Positions 43,402 to 52,843 are shown, counted from the stretch's first letter. The stretch is DNA of 64,000 nucleotides from DATFQE01 sp963738205 (GCA_963738205.1 CAVTVQ010000006.1:992001-1056000); one strand, 5' to 3'. The notes: generated from the letters alone by a model not told the origin. Numbers and translations: made by a program.

Positions 43402-44613
43402 ATGACCGCAGCCGAACTCGACCGCTACGCCGAGCTACTCGTGCGCGTCGGCGTCAACCTCGAGGAGGGGCAGGAGCTGTTCGTCGATGCGTTCGTCGAG
43501 CACGCCCCCCTTGCCCGGGCAGTCGCCCGGGCCGGGTACGAGGCCGGAGCGCGCCGCGTCGACGTGGTGTACGTGGACAAGTTCGTCGACGCGGCGATGG
43601 TCGAGCTGGCGCCGGAGGAAGAGCTCGAGCGCAGCGCGCCGTGGCTCGTGCAGCGGGCAACGGCGATCGAGGATCGCGGTGGCGCCCTCGTCTCGTTCAG
43701 CGGCGACCCCGCGCCGCGCCTGTTCGACCACCTCGACCCGCGTCGCGTCGCCATCCCCCGCGCCCGGGATCTGACCGCGGAGCGCATTCGCGTGGCGCTC
43801 AGCAACCGCGTGCGCTGGACGATCGCGAGCTATCCGACCGAAGGCTGGGCCGAGCGCGCTCTCGGCAGTCCGGACGTCGAGCGCCTCTGGCAGGCGATCT
43901 CGACCACCGTTCGCCTGGACGAGGCTGATCCCGCCGCGGCGTGGCAGGCCCACGTCGAGCAGCTCGAGGCATGTGCGCGAGCGCTCAACGAGCTCGCCCT
44001 CGACGCCGTGCGGCTCCACGGAGGCGGCACCGACGTCACGATCGGGCTCCTACCCCAGTCGTCCTGGCAGAGCGGGCGCGACTACGTCGGCGATCGCTCC
44101 TTCGTGGCGAACATGCCGACGGAGGAGGTCTTCGTCACACCGGACCGGAACCGCGCCGACGGCATCGTGCGGGCCACCAAGCCGCTGCCCCTGAACGGCA
44201 TCGTGGTCGAGGGCCTCGAGGTGCGGTTCCGTGACGGCGTGATCGTGGAGGTGAACGCCGACTCCGGTGCGGAGGTCGTGCGCGAGCAGGTCGCGATCGA
44301 CGAGGGAGCGGCACGGCTCGGGGAGCTCGCGCTCGTGGACGCGGGGTCGCGAGTCGCAAAGACGGGCCTGACGTTCTTCAACACCCTGTTCGACGAGAAC
44401 GCCGCCTGCCACATCGCCTACGGCCAGTCCGCGGGCGCGTTGGCCGAGGAGGCCGCGGCGCTGCCACCTGACGAACAGCTGGCGCTGGGCATCAACCAGT
44501 CCGGCGTCCACACCGACTTCATGATCGGCGGCCCCGAGGTGGACGTCGACGGCATCCGGAAGGACGGCACCGTCGTGCCGCTGCTCCGTCGGAACGTCTG
44601 GCAGCTCGGCTAA
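43402..44613 (+). CDS. Aminopeptidase, M29 (thermophilic aminopeptidase) family
   Basis: A 403-residue metallo-aminopeptidase. The family pattern is clear: ELLVRVGVNLEEGQELFVDAF at the N terminus, PTEEVFVTPDRNRADGIVRATKPL in the metal-site region, and the C-terminal block FNTLFDENAACHIAYGQ followed by NQSGVHTDFMIGGPEVDVDG, which provide the Glu, His and Asp metal ligands. It releases N-terminal amino acids from peptides in the cytosol. The start ATG at 43402 has no clear ribosome site. The stop overlaps the convergent methyltransferase by 4 nt. Confidence 0.92.
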   Translation: MTAAELDRYAELLVRVGVNLEEGQELFVDAFVEHAPLARAVARAGYEAGARRVDVVYVDKFVDAAMVELAPEEELERSAPWLVQRATAIEDRGGALVSFSGDPAPRLFDHLDPRRVAIPRARDLTAERIRVALSNRVRWTIASYPTEGWAERALGSPDVERLWQAISTTVRLDEADPAAAWQAHVEQLEACARALNELALDAVRLHGGGTDVTIGLLPQSSWQSGRDYVGDRSFVANMPTEEVFVTPDRNRADGIVRATKPLPLNGIVVEGLEVRFRDGVIVEVNADSGAEVVREQVAIDEGAARLGELALVDAGSRVAKTGLTFFNTLFDENAACHIAYGQSAGALAEEAAALPPDEQLALGINQSGVHTDFMIGGPEVDVDGIRKDGTVVPLLRRNVWQLG

Positions 44614-45740
44614 GCCCGGGTCGGCCGCGCGACCAGGACGTCCTCGAAGTACTCGCCCGCCCGACGGCCCGTGCGCCGGTTCACGTGCCGTCGATAGCGG
44701 GTCTCGAGCCGCAGGTCGGCCTGCTCGAGGATCGCCGGATAGAGGTCGCGCCGATCGTTGATCACGATCACGATCGGCGCGCCTGGCCGGAGCGAAGCTG
44801 CCGCGTTTGCGAAGGTGGCCGCAATGCCGTCCGAGTACGCCGTCAGCGCCGACGCGCTCGTGCCGCGCCCCGCGCTGCCGAGCTCGAGCTCGTGCAGCTC
44901 GTCGAGGTCCAAGAGCTCGTAGGCGTAGCGATGCTGGCCGTGGTAGTCGATCAACCCCGGGTAGGGCGGGGACGTGATGACGCCGTCGAAGGGGCCGCCG
45001 AAGGCGAGCTCGCGGGAGTCGCCGTGGAGGACGTGCGCCTCGGCGCCACGCGCACGCACGCGCGCAAACTCCTTGATCCGCCGCACCGTGTCGAGCCCGT
45101 AGCGACGGACGAAATGGGCCGCCCGGTCGATCGGACGGCAGACGCGCCGGTGCTTGTGGCACCAGTACTCCTCGCGCTGCGGCGTGCGCGGGAAGTCGAG
45201 GTCGAAGTGCGGCGTCAACCGGGCAGAGCGAGCGGCTCGGGCCAGCACGACACGGAGCACGTCCGCGTGCTCGTAGCCGTCCACGAGCGAACGGAAGCGC
45301 AGGAGGTCCTCGAGTGCCTGGGGCGAGAACCACACGCCTGCGTAGGGCGTCGCGGTGCCGGCCTCGCCGTCCCCGTTCTCGAGACGCGTGAGCGCGTCGC
45401 GAATCTCGCGCTCGAGCACGAACAGGTTGTAGGAGCGTGTCTTGACGCGCATGAGGAGGCAGTTGAACGCGGCGACGTCGGCGCCGGTCGCGTCGAAGCC
45501 GCTCTCCAGGCCCTGGACGAGCGTGGTGCCCGAGCCGGCAAACGGGTCGAGCACGCGGCCGCCGGTCGGCAGGTGGCGGGCGAGCAGCGCCTCGACGAGC
45601 TGCGGGATGAACTTGCCGAGGTAGGGATGGAGCCGGTGGACGTGCTTCGTCCGCTCGCGCTCCGGCAGCTCCCGCTCCGACCAGGAGAGCTCGAGGTCGA
45701 TCTCGCTGTACAGGGCGTCCTGAGTCCGGGCCACGACCAT
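44610..45740 (-). CDS. DNA methyltransferase (N4-cytosine/N6-adenine type)
   Basis: A 376-residue amino-methyltransferase. An N-terminal HPYLGKFIPQLVEALL is followed by the AdoMet motif DPFAGSGTTLVQGL (residues 65-78); the catalytic motif TSPPYPGLIDY is near 260, so motif order is I then IV (beta class style). SPPY is used by N4-cytosine and some N6-adenine enzymes. No restriction endonuclease or specificity gene is adjacent, so it is an orphan methylase or part of an unknown system. It lies 34 nt after the triple-repeat protein on the same strand. Confidence 0.85.
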   Translation of the reverse strand: MVVARTQDALYSEIDLELSWSERELPERERTKHVHRLHPYLGKFIPQLVEALLARHLPTGGRVLDPFAGSGTTLVQGLESGFDATGADVAAFNCLLMRVKTRSYNLFVLEREIRDALTRLENGDGEAGTATPYAGVWFSPQALEDLLRFRSLVDGYEHADVLRVVLARAARSARLTPHFDLDFPRTPQREEYWCHKHRRVCRPIDRAAHFVRRYGLDTVRRIKEFARVRARGAEAHVLHGDSRELAFGGPFDGVITSPPYPGLIDYHGQHRYAYELLDLDELHELELGSAGRGTSASALTAYSDGIAATFANAAASLRPGAPIVIVINDRRDLYPAILEQADLRLETRYRRHVNRRTGRRAGEYFEDVLVARPTRA

Positions 45741-45774
45741 GCCGACTTCGACGGCGGGCCTGCGGCTCCTCGCC

Positions 45775-46749
45775 TCAACGCCGGGCGCGGACCTGCTGGA
45801 TCCTGTCGATCAGCTGCTGCTGCTCGGCGGGGCGGTACTGGCCGTAGGTCATCGCCGCCGTCATCGCGCCGTCGATGTCTCCGAGCCGCGCCTTCGACAG
45901 CGCGATGTTCCAGACGAGCTCCGGCATGATCTCGCGCGAGGTCGCCGGCGACTCGGTCAGCTGCTCCCACAGCCGGAGCGCGCGGCGGTAGTTCCCGCGC
46001 TCGTAAGCCGCTTCGCCGAGGGAGTAGAGCCGCCGCGCAGCGTCGGTCGCGCGCTCGTGCCCGACGCGGTCGATCAGCGCCAGCAGGCCCGCCAGTTCGT
46101 GCGGCCGGTACTGACCGTAGGTCATCGCCGCCGTCATCGCACCGTCGAGGTCGCCGAGGCGGGCCTTCGTCGCGGCGATGTTCCAGACGAGCTCGGGCAT
46201 GATCTCGGGCGTCGTCGCCGGCGAGGACGTCAGGCGCTCGAAGACGCGCAGCGCCCGTCGGTAGTGCCCCTGGTCGTAAGCGGTGGTGGCCCGGTCGTAC
46301 TCGGCGTGCGCTTGGTCGCGCTGGATCTGCTCGATCAGCTGCAGGAGCCGGGGCTGCTCCTGCGGCCGGTACTGGCCGTACGTCATCGCTGCGGTCATCG
46401 CGTCGCCCACCTGGCCGAGGCGGGCATGCGTCACCGCGAGGTTCCAGACGAGGTCGGGCATGATCTCGGGCGTCGTCGCCGGGGACGTCGTCAGCCGCTC
46501 CCACAGCCGCAAAGCTCGGCGATAGTGGCCGGTGTCGTACGCGGCGGAACCGCGGTCGTACGTGCGCCGTGCCTGCGTCGTGGCGGCACCTCGCGGCTGC
46601 CGTTGGAGGACGGACGCGACCGCGGCGTTGCCGGCCGAGCTCTGCAAGTCGAGGATCCGATCGATGCGCGAGTCCTCGACAACCCGCCTCTCCGCCGCCT
46701 CGCTGGGCGGCCTGCCGCGACTTCTGCGTTCGTCCTGGCGGCGCTGCAT
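45775..46749 (-). CDS. Triple-repeat (TPR-like) protein with LQ..AGNAAV leader motif
   Basis: A 324-residue protein of unknown function. A basic, disordered start leads to ILDLQSSAGNAAVASVLQRQ (residues 32-51), a motif that commonly precedes DUF4157 regions in proteins linked to extracellular contractile injection systems. No DUF4157 or toxin domain follows; instead there are three near-identical units of about 88 residues, each with a GHYRRALR..E.LT.SPAT helix pair and AMTAAMTYGQYRP. The helix pattern is TPR-like. The ATG at 46749 is chosen; a TTG four codons earlier is possible. Next to the DNA methyltransferase and probably co-transcribed. Confidence 0.72.
   Translation of the reverse strand: MQRRQDERRSRGRPPSEAAERRVVEDSRIDRILDLQSSAGNAAVASVLQRQPRGAATTQARRTYDRGSAAYDTGHYRRALRLWERLTTSPATTPEIMPDLVWNLAVTHARLGQVGDAMTAAMTYGQYRPQEQPRLLQLIEQIQRDQAHAEYDRATTAYDQGHYRRALRVFERLTSSPATTPEIMPELVWNIAATKARLGDLDGAMTAAMTYGQYRPHELAGLLALIDRVGHERATDAARRLYSLGEAAYERGNYRRALRLWEQLTESPATSREIMPELVWNIALSKARLGDIDGAMTAAMTYGQYRPAEQQQLIDRIQQVRARR
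45778..46560 (-). repeat. Three tandem ~265-bp coding repeats
   Basis: Three direct repeats encode the three units of the triple-repeat protein. The DNA blocks around the MTYGQYRP codons (near 45835, 46102 and 46370) are almost identical, which points to recent duplication or ongoing homogenisation. Confidence 0.75.
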
Positions 46750-46800
46750 CGGCCGTCCCAACCTACCGCGCTCGGCTGGAGCCGCCTAGTCGAAGCACGG

Positions 46801-47139
46801 CTAGAACGCCTCCGCCACGCGCTCGACGCCGTCGGGTCGCACCGCCAGCACCTCGAAGGAGACCTCCAGGCCGGCGAGAGCCGGATTCGCGCCGAGCCAC
46901 GCCGTCGCCGCCTGTCTGAGCCGGCGCTGCTTCTCCGGGCCAACCATCTCGAGCGGGTCGCCCAGATCGGACGCCTTCGCCTTCACCTCGACGAACGCCA
47001 GCCGGCCGCCGCGCCGCACGACGAGGTCGAGCTCGTTGCCGCCGGCCCAGGCGTTGAGGGCCAGGATGCGATAGCCCCTCAGCCGGTAGTGCCAGAGCGC
47101 GCGCCGCTCGGCGCTATGCCCCGACCCACGCCTCGGCAC
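46801..47139 (-). CDS. yraN: UPF0102/YraN-family endonuclease-like protein
   Basis: A 112-residue protein of the YraN family, a small PD-(D/E)XK nuclease fold of unclear function that very often sits next to rnhB and comM/dprA. The core motif is NELDLVVRRGGRLAFVEVKA, with the Asp, Glu and Lys of the nuclease site. The GTG at 47139 overlaps rnhB by 26 nt, so both are translated from one message. Confidence 0.9.
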   Translation of the reverse strand: MPRRGSGHSAERRALWHYRLRGYRILALNAWAGGNELDLVVRRGGRLAFVEVKAKASDLGDPLEMVGPEKQRRLRQAATAWLGANPALAGLEVSFEVLAVRPDGVERVAEAF

Positions 47140-47767
47140 CCTCGTAGCACCTGGCCGCGAACGACTGCCGATGGATCTCGCAGGGGCCGCGCTCGCGCAC
47201 GATCGCCGAGTGACCGGGCGTGATGTACCCGACGTGGGACGAGAAGCCGTACTGCGGATAGAGGGCGTCCATGCGCCGCATCGTCCGGTCCCGGACGACC
47301 TTAGCCACGATCGACGCTGCGGCGATCGCCGCGCTCTTCGTATCGCCGTCGACGACGGCCTGGTGCTCGGGCGCCGTGGGCCCGAGCCGGAAGCCGTCCA
47401 CCAGACAAGCCTCCGCCGGTGGAGCGAGGGCAGAGAGCGTCGCCCGCAGGCCCGCGAGGTTGGACTTGTGCAGGCCGTTGCGGTCGATGTCGGCGGCCGA
47501 GAAGACCTTCACGCAGACGCGCTCGGCGCACGAGAGGACGGCGCGAAACACTTCCTCGCGGTCCTCGGGCGAGACTTGCTTGGAGTCGTTCAGCAGCGCA
47601 AGCGGCCGCACCTTGTGGTCGCGCAGGCACCCGTAGTCGAGCAGCACGCCCGCCACGACCAGCGGCCCCGCGAGCGAGCCCCGACCGGCCTCGTCGGCTC
47701 CGGCTACGAAGCGCGCGCCGAGCTTGCGGTCGTAGCGGAGCAGACGGTGAATCGCGGGCCGGGCCAC
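47114..47767 (-). CDS. rnhB: Ribonuclease HII
   Basis: A 217-residue RNase H2 that cuts RNA-DNA hybrids and single embedded ribonucleotides. The catalytic set is visible: DE in GADEAGRGSLAGPLVVA (residues 25-26), Asp in ACLVDGF and Asp/Ser in DTKSAAIAAASIVAKVVRD. The GTG start at 47767 has a TATTCT box only 6 nt upstream and no ribosome site. Confidence 0.95.
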   Translation of the reverse strand: MARPAIHRLLRYDRKLGARFVAGADEAGRGSLAGPLVVAGVLLDYGCLRDHKVRPLALLNDSKQVSPEDREEVFRAVLSCAERVCVKVFSAADIDRNGLHKSNLAGLRATLSALAPPAEACLVDGFRLGPTAPEHQAVVDGDTKSAAIAAASIVAKVVRDRTMRRMDALYPQYGFSSHVGYITPGHSAIVRERGPCEIHRQSFAARCYEGAEAWVGA

Positions 47768-47773
47768 GGCGCG

Positions 47774-47779
47774 AGAATA
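47774..47779 (-). promoter_or_regulatory. -10 box for leaderless rnhB mRNA
   Basis: TATTCT on the minus strand, identical to the tRNA-Leu -10 box at 13321, and 6 nt from the rnhB GTG start. Confidence 0.55.
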
Positions 47780-47831
47780 GCCCGAGCGCCGGCGCGCGTT
47801 CGTGCCGACTTCGCAACGAGCGAGAAAAGAA

Positions 47832-48500
47832 TCAGCGGCGGGGCGCGACGTTCAGCGTCGTCAGGTACGTCTTCCGGACGGTGTCCTCGATCCGGCGGCG
47901 AATGCGGTCGTAGAGCTCGGCGCGCACCGCGGGCTCGAGTGCACGATGGCCCGAGTACGTGTCGAGGACCGCCACGTACTCGTCGGCGGTGTACTGGACG
48001 TCCCACACGTACCTGCGAACGATCGTGTCGCCGAACAGGCCGCTCGCGGCGACCTCGCCGGCAAGGTCGGGCACCGCTTCCGGGGGCTGCGGCGGGCCGC
48101 CGGCCCAGTCGTCGGTCGCTTGGAGCTCGACGTAGTCCTGCTGCACCTCCGCGAAGAACGTGTCCCCGTCAGCCGGCAAGACGTGCTCCGTCGCCACGAC
48201 GGCGAGCGAACCGTCGGAGCCGAGGAGCCGCGCCGACTTCTCGAAGCGAACCTCGGGGTCGATCCAGTGGAAGGCGGTGAACGCGGCGACCGCGTCGAAC
48301 TCTGCCCGGTCCGGCTCCCAGGTCTCGAAGGGCGCGTTCACGACCGTCACGGCCGGAAACGTCGCCAGCTTCCTGCTCGCGACGGCCGCGAGCCGCTCGC
48401 CGAGCTCGATGCACGTGACCTCGAGGCCTCGCTCGGCCAGCGGCACCGTCCCCTGGCCGGTTCCGCAACCGATCTCGAGCACGCGCGATCCGGCGCGCAA
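47832..48500 (-). CDS. Class I SAM-dependent methyltransferase, start codon unclear
   Basis: An AdoMet methyltransferase with motif I VLEIGCGTGQGT directly after the first codon and motif II VTCIELG. In the same frame the coding signal continues upstream to about 48611 (ETLRTTFDDVSEAYDRARP, then TYPTELFDDLTHLAGL), a normal N terminus for this family, but no ATG, GTG or TTG exists in that stretch; the first usable codon is TTG at 48500, which would cut off the first helix. Either a rare start is used or the true start has mutated. The substrate is unknown. It follows rplS on the same strand. Confidence 0.78.
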   Translation of the reverse strand: MRAGSRVLEIGCGTGQGTVPLAERGLEVTCIELGERLAAVASRKLATFPAVTVVNAPFETWEPDRAEFDAVAAFTAFHWIDPEVRFEKSARLLGSDGSLAVVATEHVLPADGDTFFAEVQQDYVELQATDDWAGGPPQPPEAVPDLAGEVAASGLFGDTIVRRYVWDVQYTADEYVAVLDTYSGHRALEPAVRAELYDRIRRRIEDTVRKTYLTTLNVAPRR

Positions 48501-48613
48501 CCCCGCCAGGTGCGTCAGGTCGTCGAAGAGCTCGGTTGGATACGTGGGCCGCGCCCGGTCGTACGCCTCCGAGACGTCGTCGAAGGTCGTCCGGAGCGTC
48601 TCGCGCGAGCGCG

Positions 48614-48964
48614 CTAGCGGCGCTGCTTCTCCCGCACGCGCGCCTTCTTGCCCACTTTCTCCCGCAAGTAGTAGAGCTTGGCGCGGTTCACGTCTCCGAT
48701 CGCCATCACCTCGATCTTCTCGATCTTCGGTGAGTGCATCGGAAACGTCCGCTCGACGCCCACGCCGAATGACTGCTTGCGCACGGTGAAGGTCTCGCGC
48801 ACGCCCGAGCCCTGGCGCTTGATCACGATGCCCTCGAAGACCTGGATCCGCGAGCGCTGGCCCTCGATCACGCGGAAATGGACGCGCACGGTGTCGCCCG
48901 CCTTGAACTGCGGAAGATCCGGGCGCAGCTGCCGCTGCTCGATGAGCTCGATGGGGCTCGGCAT
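48614..48964 (-). CDS. rplS: 50S ribosomal protein L19
   Basis: A 116-residue ribosomal protein at the subunit interface. Typical blocks: GDTVRVHFRVIEGQRSRIQVFEG, RQGSGVRETFTVRK, GVGVERTFPMHSP and RAKLYYLRE. The last gene of the ffh-rpsP-khpA-rimM-trmD-lepB-rplS run, with lepB placed between trmD and rplS rather than after it. A small GGCCC/GGGCC hairpin with a T-rich tail (48965-48985) lies right before the ATG and may affect translation or termination. Confidence 0.97.
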   Translation of the reverse strand: MPSPIELIEQRQLRPDLPQFKAGDTVRVHFRVIEGQRSRIQVFEGIVIKRQGSGVRETFTVRKQSFGVGVERTFPMHSPKIEKIEVMAIGDVNRAKLYYLREKVGKKARVREKQRR

Positions 48965-48997
48965 GAGAGAAAGGCCCGTCGGGCCGGGGGCGGAATG

Positions 48998-49600
48998 CTA
49001 GCGCAACGAGATTCGGTTAGGCGGCCAGTAGACGGCGAAGACCTTGCCGATCAGGTTGTCGCCCGGGAGCGTCCCCCAGCGGCGCGAATCGCACGACTGC
49101 GCACGGTTGTCGCCCATCACGAAGTAGGAGCCGGCCGGCACCTTCTGGGGCGGATAGCTCTCCCGGTCGCGTCGGTCCGGCTTGATGTACGGCTCGTCGA
49201 GCCGCTTCCCGTTGATGAAGACGAAGCCGTTCTGCATCGACCACATCTCGCCTGGGAGCCCGATGATCCGCTTCACGAACGTGCCGCCCGCCCCGCACTG
49301 CGGCCGCGCCTTCGCAGGGGTCTCGAAGACGATCACGTCCCCGCGCGCCGGATCCTTGAAGTGGTAGATGAAGCGGTTCGCGAGCACGCGGTCTGAGAAG
49401 CGCGCCACGCAGCCCGTACCCGGCCGCGCGCAGTGCAGCGTCGGCTCCATCGACGAGGACGGGATCCGGTACGGATTCACGACCCAGGCCTTGATCGCGA
49501 GCACAATCGCGATCGCGCCGACGATCGTCACGACCCAGTCGATCGTGATCCTCCAGGCACGCGGAAGCCGGCCGGTGAGGCGGTCGACGGGGTTTCTCAC
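48998..49600 (-). CDS. lepB: Signal peptidase I
   Basis: A 200-residue membrane protease (S26) that removes signal peptides. One transmembrane helix at residues 18-38, the catalytic Ser in PSSSMEPTL and the catalytic Lys in TFVKRIIGLPG, plus the conserved GDNR..S.DSR box. The GTG at 49600 overlaps the trmD stop as GTGA. Length is short but complete for an actinobacterial type I enzyme with a single membrane anchor. Confidence 0.95.
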   Translation of the reverse strand: MRNPVDRLTGRLPRAWRITIDWVVTIVGAIAIVLAIKAWVVNPYRIPSSSMEPTLHCARPGTGCVARFSDRVLANRFIYHFKDPARGDVIVFETPAKARPQCGAGGTFVKRIIGLPGEMWSMQNGFVFINGKRLDEPYIKPDRRDRESYPPQKVPAGSYFVMGDNRAQSCDSRRWGTLPGDNLIGKVFAVYWPPNRISLR

Positions 49601-50256
49601 CCGACGCTCCGCAGCCTGCTCTGCTCCCTGCGCCACTCCTCGATCCTCCTGTGATCCCCGGAAAGGAGGACGTCCGGAACGCTCCATCCACGGAACTCGG
49701 CCGGCCTCGTGTACTGAGGGTACTCAAGACCACCGTCGAGCTCGCGGGAGAAACTCTCGATCAGGCCCGACTCCTCGCTGCCGAGCGCTCCGGGCAGCCG
49801 CCTGGCGACGGCGTCGAGCAGCACCATCGCCGGCAGCTCGCCGCCCGAGAGGACGTACGGACCGATCGAGATCGCATCCGAGGCCAGGTGCTGGACGATG
49901 CGCTCGTCGAAGCCCTCGAAGCGCGCGGACAGAATCGTCAGCCGTTCCTCGGTCGCGAGGTCCTCGACGACGTCCTGCGTCAGCGCGCGGCCCGTGGGGG
50001 TCAGCGCGATCACGCGCTGCTCGGGAACGCCGCCGTACGTCGCATCCAAAGCGGCCGCGACCGTGTCCACGCGGAGCACCATGCCGGCCCCGCCGCCGTA
50101 CGGCTCGTCGTCGACCTGCCCTGCGCGCAACGGCGTCGAGTCGCGGTAGTTGAGCAGCCGCAGGTCGAGCTCGGTGCCGAGGACGGCCGCGAGCGGGCGC
50201 TGCTCGGTCATCCAGGCAAACGCGTGCGGAACCAGTGTGAAGACGTCGATCTGCAC
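49597..50256 (-). CDS. trmD: tRNA (guanine-N1-)-methyltransferase
   Basis: A 219-residue SPOUT enzyme that makes m1G37 in tRNA. The start MQIDVFTLVP, the block DDEPYGGGAGMVL, the trefoil knot ISIGPYVLSGGELPAMVLLDAVARRLPG and the C-terminal PQYTRPAEFRGWSVPDVLLSGDH are all diagnostic. The GTG at 50256 lies two bases after the rimM stop. Confidence 0.96.
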   Translation of the reverse strand: MQIDVFTLVPHAFAWMTEQRPLAAVLGTELDLRLLNYRDSTPLRAGQVDDEPYGGGAGMVLRVDTVAAALDATYGGVPEQRVIALTPTGRALTQDVVEDLATEERLTILSARFEGFDERIVQHLASDAISIGPYVLSGGELPAMVLLDAVARRLPGALGSEESGLIESFSRELDGGLEYPQYTRPAEFRGWSVPDVLLSGDHRRIEEWRREQSRLRSVG

Positions 50257-50258
50257 GG

Positions 50259-50708
50259 TTACTCGGTGAAGCCGGGCGCGACGACGATGCGCCCGCCCTC
50301 GGTGTCGATTTCGCGAATGCACTCGCCGACGAGCGGCAGCACAGTCCCGCCTTCGAGCTCGAGCACGTCGTTCGCGGGGTAGTGGGCGACGTCGGCCACG
50401 CGCCCGAGGCTTCGACCTCCCTCCTCGACCACCTCCAGCCCGACAAGCTGGAAGACGTAGTAGCCGTCCGGGTCCGGCGGGGGCAGGTCGCCTTTCGGCA
50501 CTTGGAGGACGGAGCCGCGCCCGACCTTGCGGTCGAGCTTGATCACGACGCGACCGCCGCCGCCGCGCTTCGACTCGGTGACCGCGGCCGGCTCGCCGTC
50601 CACGTGCAGCTTCGCGCCGACGGCGAAGCGCGCCGCGTCCTCGCTCGGCCGCTCGACGACGAACGCGCCGCCGAGGCCGTGCGGCCTGCCGACCTTGCCG
50701 ACCGTCAC
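50259..50708 (-). CDS. rimM: 16S rRNA processing protein RimM
   Basis: A 149-residue 30S maturation factor binding ribosomal protein S19. The N-terminal domain begins VTVGKVGRPHGLGGAFVV; the PRC barrel is in YYVFQLVGLEVVEEGGRSLGRVADV and the C-terminal ends with VLPLVGECIREID. The GTG at 50708 has AGGA 4 nt upstream; a TTG at 50732 overlapping khpA is an alternative giving eight more residues. Confidence 0.92.
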   Translation of the reverse strand: MTVGKVGRPHGLGGAFVVERPSEDAARFAVGAKLHVDGEPAAVTESKRGGGGRVVIKLDRKVGRGSVLQVPKGDLPPPDPDGYYVFQLVGLEVVEEGGRSLGRVADVAHYPANDVLELEGGTVLPLVGECIREIDTEGGRIVVAPGFTE

Positions 50709-50721
50709 GAGGTCCTGCTCG

Positions 50722-50952
50722 CTACCCGGCAATCTCGAGCAGCATGCGCTGGCGCTGCCGTGCCGCGCCTGCCCGCACGATCGCGCGGAGCGCCCGGGCC
50801 ACGCGACCCTGGCGCCCGATCACCTTGCCGATGTCGTCCGGGGCCACGTGCAGGAGGAAGACGGTTGCGCCCTCGCGCTCCTCCTCCTCGACCCGAACTG
50901 CATCGGGGTCGTCCACCAACTGGCGGGCGAGATACGCGACGAGCTCAGCCAA
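50722..50952 (-). CDS. khpA: KH-domain RNA-binding protein (KhpA/YlqC)
   Basis: A 76-residue single KH domain protein with the GxxG loop in KVIGRQGRVARAL. KhpA proteins bind RNA and influence cell elongation in Gram-positive bacteria. Its place between rpsP and rimM is conserved across actinobacteria. The TTG at 50952 overlaps the rpsP end by 8 nt. Confidence 0.93.
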   Translation of the reverse strand: MAELVAYLARQLVDDPDAVRVEEEEREGATVFLLHVAPDDIGKVIGRQGRVARALRAIVRAGAARQRQRMLLEIAG

Positions 50953-51190
50953 CGAGGTTCTTCGCCTTCAGCAGCCGCTGAACGGTCTCGCTGGGCGTCG
51001 CGCCCTTCCCGAGCCAATCCTTGACCTTGTCTTCGTCGAACTCGATCAGCGACGGGTCGTGCTGCGGGTTGTAGCGGCCGACGATCTCGATGAACTTGCC
51101 GTCGCGCGGCGAGCGCGAATCCGCCACGACGACGCGGTAGATCGGGTTCTTCTTCGAGCCCACACGCGTGAGCCTCATCCGTACTGCCAT
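50945..51190 (-). CDS. rpsP: 30S ribosomal protein S16
   Basis: An 81-residue S16 with the typical MAVRMRLTRVGSKKNPIYRVVVADSRSPRDG layout split over its first 30 residues (seen in short blocks RLTRVGSKKNPIYR and ADSRSPRDGKFIE) and YNPQHDPS. It follows ffh by one base, so both are co-transcribed. Confidence 0.97.
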   Translation of the reverse strand: MAVRMRLTRVGSKKNPIYRVVVADSRSPRDGKFIEIVGRYNPQHDPSLIEFDEDKVKDWLGKGATPSETVQRLLKAKNLVG

Positions 51191-51191
51191 G

Positions 51192-52517
<1,326 letters not shown>

Positions 52518-52525
52518 GGCCGAAC

Positions 52526-52531
52526 AGTGTA
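52526..52531 (-). promoter_or_regulatory. -10 box for leaderless ffh operon mRNA
   Basis: TACACT on the minus strand, 8 nt before the ffh GTG. It would drive the whole ffh to rplS operon. Confidence 0.5.
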
Positions 52532-52574
52532 CGTGGCATTCTCAGCCACCCGGAACTCGGACAAAGGAGCAGAG

Positions 52575-52781
52575 ATGGCTCAGGTAGCGAAGGTCGTCAC
52601 CATCATCGGCGCGTCGCCGGAGAGCTTCGCCAAGGCGGCAGACGCGGCCGTGCAGGAAGCCGCGAAGACGCTCCGGGGGATCTCCGGCGCGCACGTGATC
52701 TCGATGAGCGCCGAGGTCGCCGACGGCCGTATCACGGAGTACCGCACCACGGTCAACATCGCGTTCGGGCTCGAGCGCTAA
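52575..52781 (+). CDS. Dodecin
   Basis: A 68-residue flavin-storage protein that assembles into a hollow dodecamer. The pattern VTIIGASPESFAKAADAAV, EAAKTLRGISGAHV and DGRITEYRTTVNIAF matches dodecins of mycobacteria and halobacteria (strand, helix, two strands). The conserved Trp that stacks on flavin in archaeal dodecin is replaced here (HVISMSAEV). The ATG at 52575 has AAAGGAG 6 nt upstream. It is divergent from ffh. Confidence 0.92.
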   Translation: MAQVAKVVTIIGASPESFAKAADAAVQEAAKTLRGISGAHVISMSAEVADGRITEYRTTVNIAFGLER

Positions 52782-52843
52782 GACGCCCACACGCTCGCCT
52801 CCTGGGCAGGCCCGACCGGAGGGCGCGCCTGAATCTGCCTGGC

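Noticed and set aside
45778..46560. Tandem repeats as a CRISPR-like array
   Set aside because: Units are ~265 bp, in frame and protein coding; there are no short repeats with unique spacers or cas genes.
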